From Balaenoptera acutorostrata (taxonomy: Eukaryota; Chordata; Mammalia; Artiodactyla; Balaenopteridae), in NCBI RefSeq assembly GCF_949987535.1, contig NC_080082.1:27817164-27881163 (forward strand): 64,000 nucleotides of DNA, in the 5' to 3' direction. The position numbers and the translations under genes were made by a program. Below the pieces are notes generated by a model. It had not been told where the DNA came from. It made no database searches and saw only the letters and a program-made list of their open reading frames with translations. Below are positions 30,584 to 42,400 of the stretch, piece by piece. Within the stretch, counting starts at the first letter, position 1; every line of letters starts with the position of its first letter.

Positions 30584-30984
30584 AGAACCACTGGAGGTGG
30601 ACCCTGCCCCCCTCCCCCCGTGAGGAAACCCTGGGGAGACTCAACTTATTTGCATATCTTGGCACGTGCTTTTGCATACACCTGCCCAAGTGCTGAGCCT
30701 GATGGGCCCTGGCACCCCTACTGTGAGGTTCAAGTAGGATTTGGCTCCCTAGTTGCTCCTCCTCCAGTGCTCCATCCAACCCCAGAGCAGCATCCCCAAG
30801 TCCCACCCCTTAAAGAAAACTTTCCCTGGACTTCATTCACCACCCCATCGCAACTTTTTTTTTTTTAACTCTTTTAAAGTGAAAAATATAACAAAATCCA
30901 GAAAGTGCATAAATATATAATGTAACTCATAATTTATAAAGTGAGACCCTGTGTAACTACCAGTCAGGTCAAGACATGGGTACT

Positions 30985-31600
30985 ACTTTGCAAAACAGTG
31001 TAGCAGTTTCTTAAATAGTGAAACATAAATTTACCATATGACCCAGCAATTCTACCCCTAGGAATCTTCCCAAGAGAAATTAAGATATATGTCCACAGAA
31101 AGACTTGCATACAGATGTTCATAGCAGCATTATTTATAATAGCCAAAAGGTGGAAACAACTTAAGTGTCCATTGACTAGCAGATAGGTAAACAGACTCTA
31201 ATATATCTATGCCATGGAAACAGACTGTATGCCATGGAATACTCTTGGGAATTAACAAAGAAATGAATTATGGATACGTGCTACAATGTAGATGATCATC
31301 AAAACATTATGCTAAATGAAAGAAACCAGACACAGAAACACTCCACATATTATATGCTCCATTTATATAGAATGTCTAGAAAAGGCACATGTTTAGAGAC
31401 AGAAAGCAGATTAGTGGTTGCCTGAGGCTGGCAGGGGGAATGCGGAGTGATTCTAACCAGCATGAGGGATCTTACTGGGCTGATGGAAATGTTCTAAAAC
31501 TAGATGTTGCATAGCTCAGTAAATTTACTAAAAATCATTGAGTTGTACCCTTAAAACTGGTGAATTTTACGGCATACAAATTATACGACAATAACATTGT
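30985..31600 (+). mobile_element. LINE-1 3' fragment, decayed
   Basis: ATATGACCCAGCAATTCTAC, GTTCATAGCAGCATTATTTA and ATAGCCAAAAGGTGGAAACA are classic L1 ORF2-end phrases. The frame is broken. Confidence 0.9.
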
Positions 31601-32339
31601 TTTAAAAAATTGATGTCAGCTAAAGAAAGCAAGTTAGGGCCCCGCCAGCCCCTACAAGCTTCCGCATACCCCTTCCCAGTCCCACCTCCTGCAAGAGGTA
31701 ACCACTCTCCTGGCCGAGTAGTATAACCACTGTTTTTCTTTATAATTTTACTACCTATGTTTGCAGCCATAGACAAGACAGGCTAATTGTGCCCTATTTG
31801 AGCTTTGTATGCATGGGCCATTGGTGTCTTTTGAGTCTGGCTTCTTTCCCTCCGTATATATGCACACGAGAGTCATCCAACTGGGGTGTAGCTGAGGTTC
31901 GTTCATTTGCCTCACCCTAGAGCTCGTTACTCTTCAGCCAGGCCCACCTGACTCTGCCCACTGGCCGGGCTGCATGCCCCCAGGTTGCCGAGCCTTGGGG
32001 CACAGGTCAGCCTCCGCTCACACGGTGGTCCCATGTGGCCAGTCCTCCCCCAACACACTCGGCCGTCTTGGCTGCAGCAAACCCGGCTTCCTGGCTCTTC
32101 CCCTACCCCACCAGCAGCTCTTTCAGTCTCCTTTCCTAGCTCCTCCTTCTTTTCCCAACTTCGAAATGTGCCCGTGTGCTCCAGGCACCATCTCTGGCCC
32201 TTCTTTACTTTTGATTCAATCAGTCCTGTGGCTTTAAGCATCATCCACAAGCTGAGCTGATGCCTCCAAAATTTCCACCTCCAGTCGTCCACCTCTCCCA
32301 GACTCCAGACACCCCCCCGCCCCCCAAAACACACCTCTC

Positions 32340-33400
32340 ACCACCTGCTGCACATTTCCACTCAGATGTCTCTCAGACATCTTAACGAAGTAGAGCTCGT
32401 GATTTCCCCCCAGAACTCTTCCACACCACAGCCCCCGGCTCCCTCTTTTCAGTAAATGGTTCCACCTGCCAGTCGCCTAAGCTGAGCACCCTCAACAGCT
32501 CCCTTTTCACTCCCCTCCCCTTTTCTCTCTCCTGCCACCTGCTGGGTCCAAGCCTCGTCATCTCTGCACTGGCCTCCGTCGAGCTAGAGGCAAGGGAGAG
32601 CATCACCCATGACGCTGGCCGTCACTTGCACACCCTGGCAGAGCAGTAGAGCTCACGGTGCTCTCTGGCTGGAGGTGCCATGGGGAGGAGCGCTGATCCC
32701 CAGCAGCCTGGCGTATTGACAGAGCACGGCAGAAAGAACATTCTCTCACACCAGTTGCCTTGCGGGTGGGTGCATATCAGAGGTTCTGCACAGGAAGGAG
32801 AGGACAGGGGTCGTCCAGTCACAAACTGGTTTGTTCCACCGCTACCTCCTGACTAGTGCCTTGCTTCCGCACCTGCCCACTACAAAACAGCCGCACAGAT
32901 GGCGTCCGGCCCCCGTTCTAAACCATCATGGGCTTCCATGGGCCATCAGCTAAAACCCAATCTTCCGACCGTGACTTACAGGCCCTACCTGATCTGTCCT
33001 GGACCTCATCTCCCACCACTCTCCCCTACACCCACTAAGCCCCTGGCGCCCTCTCTGTTCCTCAGGTGCATTCAAGCTCATTCCAGCCTCAGGACCTTTA
33101 TTCACCCTTGCCTGGAACACCATTCACTCAGATCTTATGTCTCAGCTCAAATATGTCCCTCTTCATAGAGGCACCTATGCCCACTCCCACTCCCCACCAC
33201 CTCACACATGTCTGCCCTGTGTGTTTCTTTCATGATACTCAACATATCTGCAATATTTTTAAGGTCATCGTTAATCTTTTTTACTTCTGAATCTTCCATT
33301 GGAATGTAAGGTCCGTGAGGGCAGGTCCTATTTCTGTCTTTCTCAATGTGCCAAGGCTGGCAAGCTGCCTGGCACGTAGGCAAGGTCGAGAAATGTTGTA
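32340..33400 (+). repeat. LINE-2-like region
   Basis: TTTCCACTCAGATGTCTCTC near the start and GGAATGTAAGGTCCGTGAGG near the end are L2-type phrases. The borders are approximate. Confidence 0.6.
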
Positions 33401-34016
33401 GGTGATCAAGTCAAGTTCCCTGCCCCTTTGCTAAACAGCCCACTGCCCTGCCCCCCACCAGGTCCTGTCACCTCACTGACCCCTTTGTGCTGGGCCTCTG
33501 TCCCTCTCCCCCTCTCCCCTGAGATTGCCATCCCCCTCTAGGGTTTGACCTCAGTTCAGGAGGTCGGCTTGGATGCAGTCATCTATCCGTCCTTGGATCC
33601 TCCCTAAAGACCCAGCCCTTCTGGTGGATCCCAAGGCAGTGGGTGCTGAGGCCCTGCCCAAGCTGCAGAAGATTCTGAGACAGAGGGACTCTGCTTGAGT
33701 CCCTGCATTGGGGCTGGAGAGCTGGAATGTGCCTCCTGCCACTGCTGACTGAGAGTTGACAGGCCCCTGCTACCTTGAGGAGCCTCCCAGAATCACCTGG
33801 GGACTCCAAGCTCTTAACCTCCCACCAGCCGCTCTGTGGGTTGGCCAGGGTATGCAGGGAACCAGGTCCCCTGGCAGCTCCTGGTGCCCCAGACCAGGGC
33901 CATGTAGGGCTCCTTCCCCGGGGCCGACTCCTGGTGGCCCCTGGGGTTTGCTGCTGGCTCCCTCCACATCAATCTCTTCTCTTCCACTGCCACCTCCCCA
34001 CCCTCTTTAGCACCTC

Positions 34017-34062
34017 CTAATCCTTTGCATACGGGCCGGCCCGGCTGCTGCCAATTAATCCC
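34017..34062. promoter_or_regulatory. CNGB1: Two CRX/OTX-type homeodomain sites (candidate CNGB1 photoreceptor promoter)
   Basis: CTAATCC is at 34017-34023 and TTAATCCC at 34055-34062. They are 38 bases apart and lie just before a candidate first exon of the rod-expressed CNGB1. CRX recognises TAATCC. Use as a promoter is inferred. Confidence 0.45.
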
Positions 34063-34079
34063 CTCTGTGTCTGAGAGGC

Positions 34080-34135
34080 CAGCTGAGAGAGGCAGGAAGA
34101 AGGCAATCCCTGGCTGGTGGACGGCATCTGAGCAG
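34080..34135 (+). other. CNGB1: Candidate non-coding exon 1 of CNGB1
   Basis: CATCTGAGCAG followed by GTAACTCAGG gives a good donor at 34135/34136. Joined to the acceptor at 36249 it would place a short leader before the ATG at 36258. The left border and its use are guesses from position and from the CRX-like sites upstream. Confidence 0.4.
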
Positions 34136-34714
34136 GTAACTCAGGGTGAGGTGGCGGCTCGGTGGGACCCCTGATGAGACTCCCTCCATGCTCTCCTCCC
34201 ATCAAGCCATTTAGACATGGAGAACCCGGCAAGGCTGGAAACCTGAGGCTTCTGTCTTCCCCTGTGAGGCTCAAACCTTAGAGAATATCCAAGGCAGCTT
34301 GGGAAATATGGATTCCAGATCCTGCAGAGGGTTTAGAGGGGCCTAGGAATCTGTATCTTCCACAGCTCCCCGGAAGACTCTGAAAGGCTGGTGGTCCAAG
34401 CACTGCTGTTTTTCTGGGTACCACTCCCAGGCCCCTCTTCCCGCCTGCACCTCCCTCATCAACGTGGAATCAGCAGCAACAGGGCAAAAAGATGGGAGGG
34501 GCCTGCACGTGTTTCTATGCAGGAGGAATGGCTGGGTCTGGGGGAAGAAGGGAAACTGGGAGTGGGGAAGGCTTCCCTAGTCATTTCCAGAAGGTTCAGA
34601 AGCACAAGCCAGCATTGCTGCCTGCTGGGAAATGGCTTGCAGGACTGGCCTGCAGAAGCAGCCGATCCTGGGCAAACGTCAGTACCTCCGGGGTAGATGT
34701 GGGACACCTGGAGA

Positions 34715-34850
34715 CAGGCAGACCTGAGCATAAACTCAGCTGGGCCACTTACTGGCTGGGTCACTTTGGGCAAGTCTGCTGACCTCTCTGTACCTCCATT
34801 TCCTTGGCTATAAAGTGGTGATGAAAACGTTTATTTACTGAGGCTGAGTG
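34715..34850 (+). repeat. MIR SINE fragment
   Basis: GGGTCACTTTGGGCAAGTCT and CCTCCATTTCCTTGGCTATA fit the MIR core. Confidence 0.8.
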
Positions 34851-35689
34851 GGAGGAGGTGAGGATGAGGTGATCATGGCTTATGGGGCTGCCTGGGCTGG
34901 CTGGGGTCGGTGGAATCTGCCATCCTAAACATGCAATCTTGGGCTCTACCAACCTTGGAAATCAGTGTTTTTACCCCCATACCCAACAAGGAAGTGGAAG
35001 ACCAGAGGTGTCATGTCTGGCCCAAGTCACATTTTTGGCGGCTGAGCCAGGGATCTGACCCCCCACTCAGAGCTGTGTCCTTCAGCACAGCTTCACTTAG
35101 GAGAAGCTGGGCTGCTGAGGCCAGAGCAGGGACAGAAGTCAGGGCTGTGAGTAGTAGGGCAGGCAGCATGGCTGGGGCTGCGGGGAGATGGGCACTGGGG
35201 CAGGGGTCCTGGGCCCTGTGCCTGCCCTTTGCAGCCTGTGGCCAGGGTCCCTGGCAGACGAGGGACAGAGAATACCTTGGTTGCCCATGGCTGGGGGGAG
35301 GGAGGATACACCATGCCGGGCACGGCCTCGAAGGGCCCTTCAAGGCTGGGAGTTTGCATACATTGACCTGTGTGGAACCCGCTGGGCCAAGCCATCCTGC
35401 AGGGATTTAGTCATAAGGGCAGGGCTGCCCATTCCCTGAAAGTAAATGATGCCAGAAACTGAGCCCGTGTAAGGTAGGGCTGAACTATTGCAGTAAACCA
35501 TGAAAAAAGGGGCTTGTTATTTTATCTTAAAAATGTCTAAATCATGAAAATAGGTTGATTTTTATCTTATATTAAACAAAAAATATTTTCCATTCATATG
35601 CTGCTCATAATGTATTTTTAAAAATTTATAATGGGATTATGCTGAACATGATAGTCTATCATTAGCATTTTGGCTTAACATCCAATAAT

Positions 35690-35860
35690 AGTCACAGCCA
35701 ACATTTATTAAGCTCTCAGTGTGTGCCAGTCACTGTTCTTATCAGTTTATTTTATCCTCACAATAACCTCCACAAGATAGCTACTATTAACATCCCCATT
35801 TTACAGACAAGCAAACTGAGGCATGGAGCATTTAACTGATTTGCTCATGACTGGAGTCCA
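35690..35860 (-). repeat. MIR SINE fragment
   Basis: AACATTTATTAAGCTCTCAG and CATCCCCATTTTACAGACAA are the reverse complement of MIR. Confidence 0.85.
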
Positions 35861-36257
35861 AAGCGTGTAGATCTTTCCATGTTAGTTCAAATTGACCTAC
35901 TTAAAAAAATGGCTCCATAATATTCCATTATTGGATATATTATAATTTATTTAATCTGTGCCCTTCTTACAGAAGACCGATTAGGTACTTCCCAGTAACC
36001 AGTCTCCTACTGATGGATATTTGGATGTTTTTCATCTTTTGCTCTAACACTGTTGTGACCGACCTCTTTACACACATATGTTTGTGGGCTTGAGTATTTC
36101 TATCAGGAAAATACCTGGAGGTATAACTGCAAAAATATTTTTAAAGATGATGAAGGAAAAGGGAAATATATAACTCACAAAAGGAGCCCATGAATGGTGG
36201 GAGCAACTGTGAGCATTCTGGAGAGGCCTAAGGACTCGGTCCCCTACAGGTGTCAGG

Positions 36258-36410
36258 ATGCTGGGCTGGGTCCAGAGGGTGCTGCCTCAGCCCCCAGGGA
36301 CACCAGTGAAGACCAAGAGAGAGGAGGAGGAGGGCGCAGAACCAGAGCCAGAGTTGGAGCCGGAGCCTGAAACAGCCCCTGAGGAGACTGAGCTAGAGGA
36401 AGAGTCCCTG
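36258..36410 (+). CDS. CNGB1: CNGB1 first coding exon (GARP repeat 1)
   Basis: The acceptor CCCCTACAG ends at 36249 and the ATG at 36258 has A at -3. The 51 codons encode [16 protein letters not shown], then a Glu/Pro-rich stretch. The donor is CTGGTAAGAA. Confidence 0.95.
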
Positions 36411-39400
36411 GTAAGAACTGAATGGTGAGGAAGGGCACACTGGCCTCACTGCTTGGAGAATCCCCAGCTCAGGTCAGCTGCCCCCAGCGACCTTCCACAA
36501 CAGAGAAAATTGGAGCCAGAAGGAAACGTGGCGGTCACCTGGTTCTGTAAACAGCCAGATAGTAAATATTTCAGGCTTTGTAGATCATGCCATCTCTGTT
36601 AATTACTCAACTCTGCCACTGTAGTGTGAAAACAGCCATAGACAATACGTAAATAAATGAGCGTAGCTGGTTGTGTTCCAATAAAACTTTATTTACAAAA
36701 ACAAGCAATAGGCTGGATTTGGCCCACTGACCATTGTTTACCAACCTCTAGAGCTACTCAAAGTAGCCAATCCATGAACTGTTTGTTACCAGTCCAGGAG
36801 GCGATCAGAAGCTTGCCAGATATAAATTTACTATATAAGTAAGCACACTGCTTAGTTCAGTTGTATTTGTTTTGCAGTAAGACTTTCTCCATGAGGGAAG
36901 CAGTGTGTTGCTATACAATCTGCTGCAAACTGCTTAATCACTGTGGACCAGTAACAGTTTGCAGACTGACACTGGTTCCTGGACCACATTTTGAGCAGCA
37001 CTGCTCTAGAACTTTCAGTCAGGCACATCAAACTTGCCAGTTCTGTATCCCATTCGTTCGGGAACCTGATGACAACCAATTCAGAAACTCAAACAGATTT
37101 GATTTTGCTTCTAATTGATGCCAGGCCTGTATGCAGTGCCGGGAGCACAGTGATGAATAAAGCATTGCTCCTGGGGGTCAGCAGACGAGAACCCAACCAG
37201 GTTATTCTTCTAGGAGACAGAGGTGATGAGGGAAGGTGGGGAGCTTCAACAGCATCCTCAGCTTACCCTTCTGGGAGGACCAAAGAAGTGTATCAGACTG
37301 GAAACTCTGGGAGCTCAGAGGAGAGAGTCATCTTAATTTTGGAGATTGGAAGCTGGTGGAAGAGTGCTTCCTAGCCACAGTGGGCTGGGCCAAATCGTAA
37401 CTGGAGGAGATGAAGAGGTGGGGCCTTCCTGGCAGAAGAAAGGCTATTACTGGGTAATGCAGGGTGTGTTTAGGAAACAGTGAGCTATCCAGGTATAGGG
37501 TTGCTGTGCATATGTGTTTGCATGTGCACACAGGTGTATGTACATACATGTGTGCCTCGTGTTCTTAGTGGTATGTTTGTGTATGCATGTGTATTAGCAA
37601 ACTGTGTGCCCACGAACACATGCATGCTGATTCACAGGTGTGTGCACACACATACATGTACGCACATATATGTGTATGTGCACATGCGTTCGTGTGCCTG
37701 TAGTTCCATGTGCATGTGGGGCATGCTAGTGTGTATAAGTGTGTGAATCTATTCATGTGTGTGCGCATGTATGCTCGTTTGCGTATCTGTGCTTGTATGT
37801 TTGTATGGTTGGACATATTGGTATGTGCCTGCATGTTTGTATATATACATATTTTGTGCACCTGTGCATGTATGCACATCTATGTGTGTATTTTTGTGTT
37901 AATACACGTGTGAAATAATGTGTTCATGAGTGCATGTTTGTGTGTCAGTGCAGGTATGCGTGTGTATATGCCTGTTTATGTGACTGAACATATATATGTA
38001 CATGTGTGTACACACAGATATCTGTGTCTGTGTATATATGCAAATGTATTATGTGCATATGCATGTTTGTATGTCTGTGTCTGTACACTTGCAGATATTT
38101 GCACGTGTGTGCATCTGCATGCATGTGCATGTGTATATGCACAAGTGGGCATGTGCCTATATGCACATGTGCGTGTGTTGGGGCATGCACACACATGCAA
38201 ATGTATATGCACATGTGCTTTGTGTCTTGCATGTGCACATCTATGTGTGAGCAGATGGACTTATTTTTGTGTCAGCTTGTGTGTGTATGCATGTGTGTAT
38301 ACGCACGTGTCTGTGTGTCACTTTCTGTATACACATGTGCTTGTGTGTGTCTGTGTATGTGTATAAAGTATATGAGAGTGAGTGCATTAGTGTATGTATG
38401 CACACATGTTAGTGTGTCTGTATGCACGTGCATGCTTGTCTGTACCTGCACACATGCGCACACAGCAGCAGAGGTGCAGCTGCAGAGGCAGATGAGAGGC
38501 AGAGGGCAGAAGCTGAAGGCCGCCCAGCTACTAGGGGGGAAATGGAAGGTTTGGCGCAGAATGAGAGGGAGCGGCTGGCTGGGGGCTGGCTGAGGGGTGG
38601 GCTCTTCCCGCCTCCTCCTCCCCTCAGTTGCCCCAAGGCCTTGTAACTCTCTTCCTCTTTCTTTTCAGGCCACTTGAGTGGGGCAGCTTCCTGGGGGATG
38701 TGATAGGCCTGGGGGGGGGACCTTGGTGGGGGTGGGTGTGGGGGGGTGGGCATGGTGAGGGCCCAGCCCTGGATGAGGGGCCCCTGGGGCTGGGAAGAAG
38801 GGAGTGTCCCAGGTGGAAGGTGAGGCCACCAGGATTTACAGAGACCACTGTGAGAATAGAGCTGTTTGATCCTGTGGGGGTCGGTTGTGAGGGGGATCAG
38901 GGGCTGCCCCTGCCTTAGGCTAGTCTCTCTGAGGGTTTACATGGTCCTGTTTGAACCCTCCAGCCACCTGAGGAGGCCTGCGTGGGGAAGGAAGCGGCTG
39001 AGGCTGATCTGGGCCCTCAGGGTGAGTGCTGGAAGCCCAGGCTGGCGGGGTGGCTGGGGAGGCGGGGGAAGGGCTGTGTTCTCCACTGCTTGGAGCCTTG
39101 CAGCAGCCCACGAGTTTGGCAGACCCATTTCACAGATGAAGAAACTGAGGCTCAGAGAAGCTAAGGGTGGGCTCCTGGGGACCTTTTAGCTGAGCTGAGC
39201 TGGAACCCTGGGCTTTTGACTCCCTCAGCGTTCTCCCCTCTCCTCTGCCTCTGACTTGACCTCCCCAGCGGGGTAGAAACAGGTCTCTCTGAGGCTCCAG
39301 TTCTAAAGTATGAGGGACTCCTTTCCAGAAACCCAGGAGGCTGCCCCTTCTCCACCCACATCCCTCCAGGCTCAGGTCGCTGTGGTTCCGGAAGCGAACA

Positions 39401-42400
39401 GGTACTGCACCACCCTCCCCTCTCCTCAGGGCCAGCCCCCCAGCCAAGCTAGGGAACCACTGAGGGGGTGGGGATGGGCACTGCTCTCAGGTCTACAGTC
39501 ACGCCCAAGCAAAGGCCCAGAACATCTTAGGAATTGGCTGAAGGGAGCCTCAGGCAGAGGAGGGGGTCTCCTGGGCCAAATGGACCATGTGACCAAGAGA
39601 AATGGAGCGGGGGTGGGGGGGGGGTGGGGGGGTGGGGACCAGAGGTTTCTCAGTGCTTGGGTGAAACGCAGGTTTAGTGCGGCCAGAGCTTCTGATTTTC
39701 CCAATGAAGACAGAAATCCAGACTTTTCCGTGAAATCTCCCAGATAGCTCAGACATTTTAGACCCTTGGTACTTATCCAGGTAAGCATATCTGCAGAGGG
39801 TGGGGAGGGCTGGCCTCAGATGGTGAGTCTGTGACCCTCATGTTTAGGCTGACTAGCTTCCATCACAAGGAAACACCTCACAGGAAACTCTCAACCCTTT
39901 CAGAGCACAAGACATGTGCCGAGTGCAGGAGGGGCCCCCTGGAGCCAGGCTAATGGGGCAGCAGGGTGATACGGTGATGTTTTACTGAGTATCTGATGGC
40001 GGTGGGCTTGGAATGGCACCAAGGGTTGGCATCCCTCATTTTCCAGAGAGGGACACGAGGTTCCAGGAGGGAGGTGATGTGTCTGCAGTGTCACAGTGGG
40101 GAGATAGAGGTTTGGGGTTCAAACCAAGTTCTTTAGGATGCTGTGCACTGCCATGCCGACCAGAGAGGGGCTGGGGACATTGAGGGCAGGCCGGTATCTC
40201 TGTCTCTCAGTGGTCCCAGCAGCCAGGTGCTGACCTGGCTCAGAAAGGGTGTGGAGAAGGTCGTTCCGCAGCCCGTCCACAGTGGCAGGCCTGCCCAGAG
40301 CACCACTGCTGGCTTGGAGGGTCCAGCTCAGGTACTACCGGGGCCGGGAGCTGAGGCAAGCCGGGTGGGGAAGGGGTGGGAGGAAGGCTGATGGCCCTGG
40401 ACTGTCTGCCCACGTCTGTCTGTCTGTCCCAGGAGGCAGGAGGACAGATCCTTGGGCACCGCAGCACTGGGGGCTCAGGTAAGGCCAGGAAGCAGGATGG
40501 CTTAGGGGTGGGCTCAGGGACTGTCGCGTTGGGCCCTGCTCCCTGGGGTGAGTCCACGGGGCCAGAGCTTCTCATCTGACTCGGCCCGGGTTCGAACCTG
40601 GGCTTGAGTTGGGCTAACCGGGGAGCTCCGGGCAGGCCTCTTGCTGCTGACCGGCTTCCTTTCTTCTGCAGATGGACACAGTGAGGCCCCCAGGGCCCAA
40701 GACAATGGGTGAGTCCCCATCCTTGAGCCCCATCTGTAGTGTGTGTGGTGGGCTCAGCGTGCCCAGAGCCCAGGGTCCACCACCAGCTGTGTGTGACCTT
40801 GGACATGCCTCTCATCTCTTCTGGACCTCACTTTTCTCATCCACAAAACCGGAACGATGGGTCCGGTGCTGCTCATGGTTTTTTGTGCTGATTACTGAGA
40901 GATCCCCGGGTGGGGGCCACCTTCTGAGGATGGGGAGAAGGCATGGATGAGCTCCTCAGAGATGGGCCTCGAGTAGGTGGGTGCCGCGTGAAGCCCGGAA
41001 GCGGGGCCTGGGCTACCGTGGGGGACGTTGGGGTGCCCAGGTTGGTCTCACGGTTGGCAACAGCTTCAGACTTCTCAGAGTTGACCGAGGTGGGTGCCAG
41101 GCTGGATGGGAACTGTGGCAAACGGGGGAGCCCATGTCTCTCTCCAGGGAGGGGCCCCACTGAACTCCACTTCCCTCTGCCCTGCAGGAGTGCTGACCCG
41201 GTGTGGCCAGATCCTCCAGTTTTTCAAGAGACGCTAGAAATTTAGGTTTTACATCATCCTTAATTTTTAGATGTTGCCAACTAATTGAAAAGTTTTCAAA
41301 AACACTGTGAGCTCCCCCAATAAACCTGAAGCCTCCAGTTTGCTGTCTCTGCTGGAAATTCAGAGTCATGCCTTCATCTCCATTCACCCCACCCATTCAT
41401 TCCTTCCCTCATTCGTTCATTAGACTGTCAGGTCCTTGAGCACGGGGGCTTTTGTCTTAGTCACTGCTGAACGCCCTGGTGCCCAGCACAGTGCCTGCCA
41501 TACGAAGGGGACTCAGTACAGAAGGGATGAATGAATATATGAATGAATGAATGAATGAATATGTACAATCACACACTCCATTCATTCATCCATTGTTCCA
41601 GTTTGCTGTCTATTTCTTTTGTCCCCTGGAGGCTGCCCTGGTCATGGGTCTCCAGGGCCACTCCCCTGACTTGTGAGACCAGTAAAACGATTTAGGATGA
41701 AGGCACCCAAAGGACTTGCCAGCTTTTTGGGGGGCCGTATCTGGGGGATGGGTTCCCCTGGGAGCATGGAGCTTCCCTGAAGAGGACAGGGCTGCCTGGA
41801 GGTCAGATGGATCCGGGGACCCAACGTTTGTCCCAGGGCCAGCTACATAATTGGTGGGGCCCGGTGCTAAATGAAAATGTAGGACTCCTTTAAAAAAATT
41901 ATTAAGAGTTTAAGACAGTGATGATAGAGCATTAAACCAAAAATGGGCCCTTTAAGTATGGGGCCCTGTGTGACCACAGTGCTCACATACCCATGAAGCC
42001 AGACCTCTCTGTCCCAGTCACAGGGAGGGCCCTAGGCTGCATTCGGGTCCCCAGGCAGCCCCCGTTCTCATCTGTGCCCAGGAGGCCAAGGCTGGGCCTG
42101 TTGTTCCAGAGCCTGGTCCAGCCCTGGGTCAGAATTTTTGGTTGGTGGAAGTCCCCCACCCCGGAGGCCCTTTAAGAGTATCCAGTTCAAGGTCCCCAGT
42201 GTGCAGAATGGGAGCTGAGGAAGGGCTGGTCGAGGCCTGGGACCCCAGCAGGTGGTCAGGACAGCGTGGCTGGGCACTCCTTGAGGCCGCTTGGCTGACC
42301 TCTGGCCCCTCTGCAGGCCCAGGTCCTGGCTGCTCAGGTGGCTTGAGCAGAATCTGGAGAAAATGCTGCCTCAGCCTCCGAAAACCTCCGAGGTAAGTCG

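Larger units (their letters stand above)
34136..36249. other. CNGB1 intron 1 (predicted), with repeats
   Basis: It holds MIR copies at about 34715-34850 (plus) and 35690-35860 (minus) and an old L1-type fragment at 35880-36140. No coding exon was seen. An unrelated first exon elsewhere in this interval cannot be excluded. Confidence 0.5.
36411..38963. other. CNGB1 intron with DNA-transposon fossils and a long TG tract
   Basis: Segment 36535-36760 is an old MER-type DNA-transposon-like repeat (CCAATAAAACTTTATTTACA), and 36895-37015 is a second, MER20-like one. A TG-rich tract runs from 37495 to 38465. G-rich simple sequence lies at 38700-38760. Confidence 0.6.

Noticed and set aside
38006..38593. 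195-residue Cys-rich open frame
   Set aside because: It arises from TGT/TGC codons in the TG-rich tract and has no homology or splice support.
42142..42396. Alternative frame across the third GARP repeat exon
   Set aside because: The splice phases of the flanking exons select the frame with [14 protein letters not shown]; this one is a shadow.
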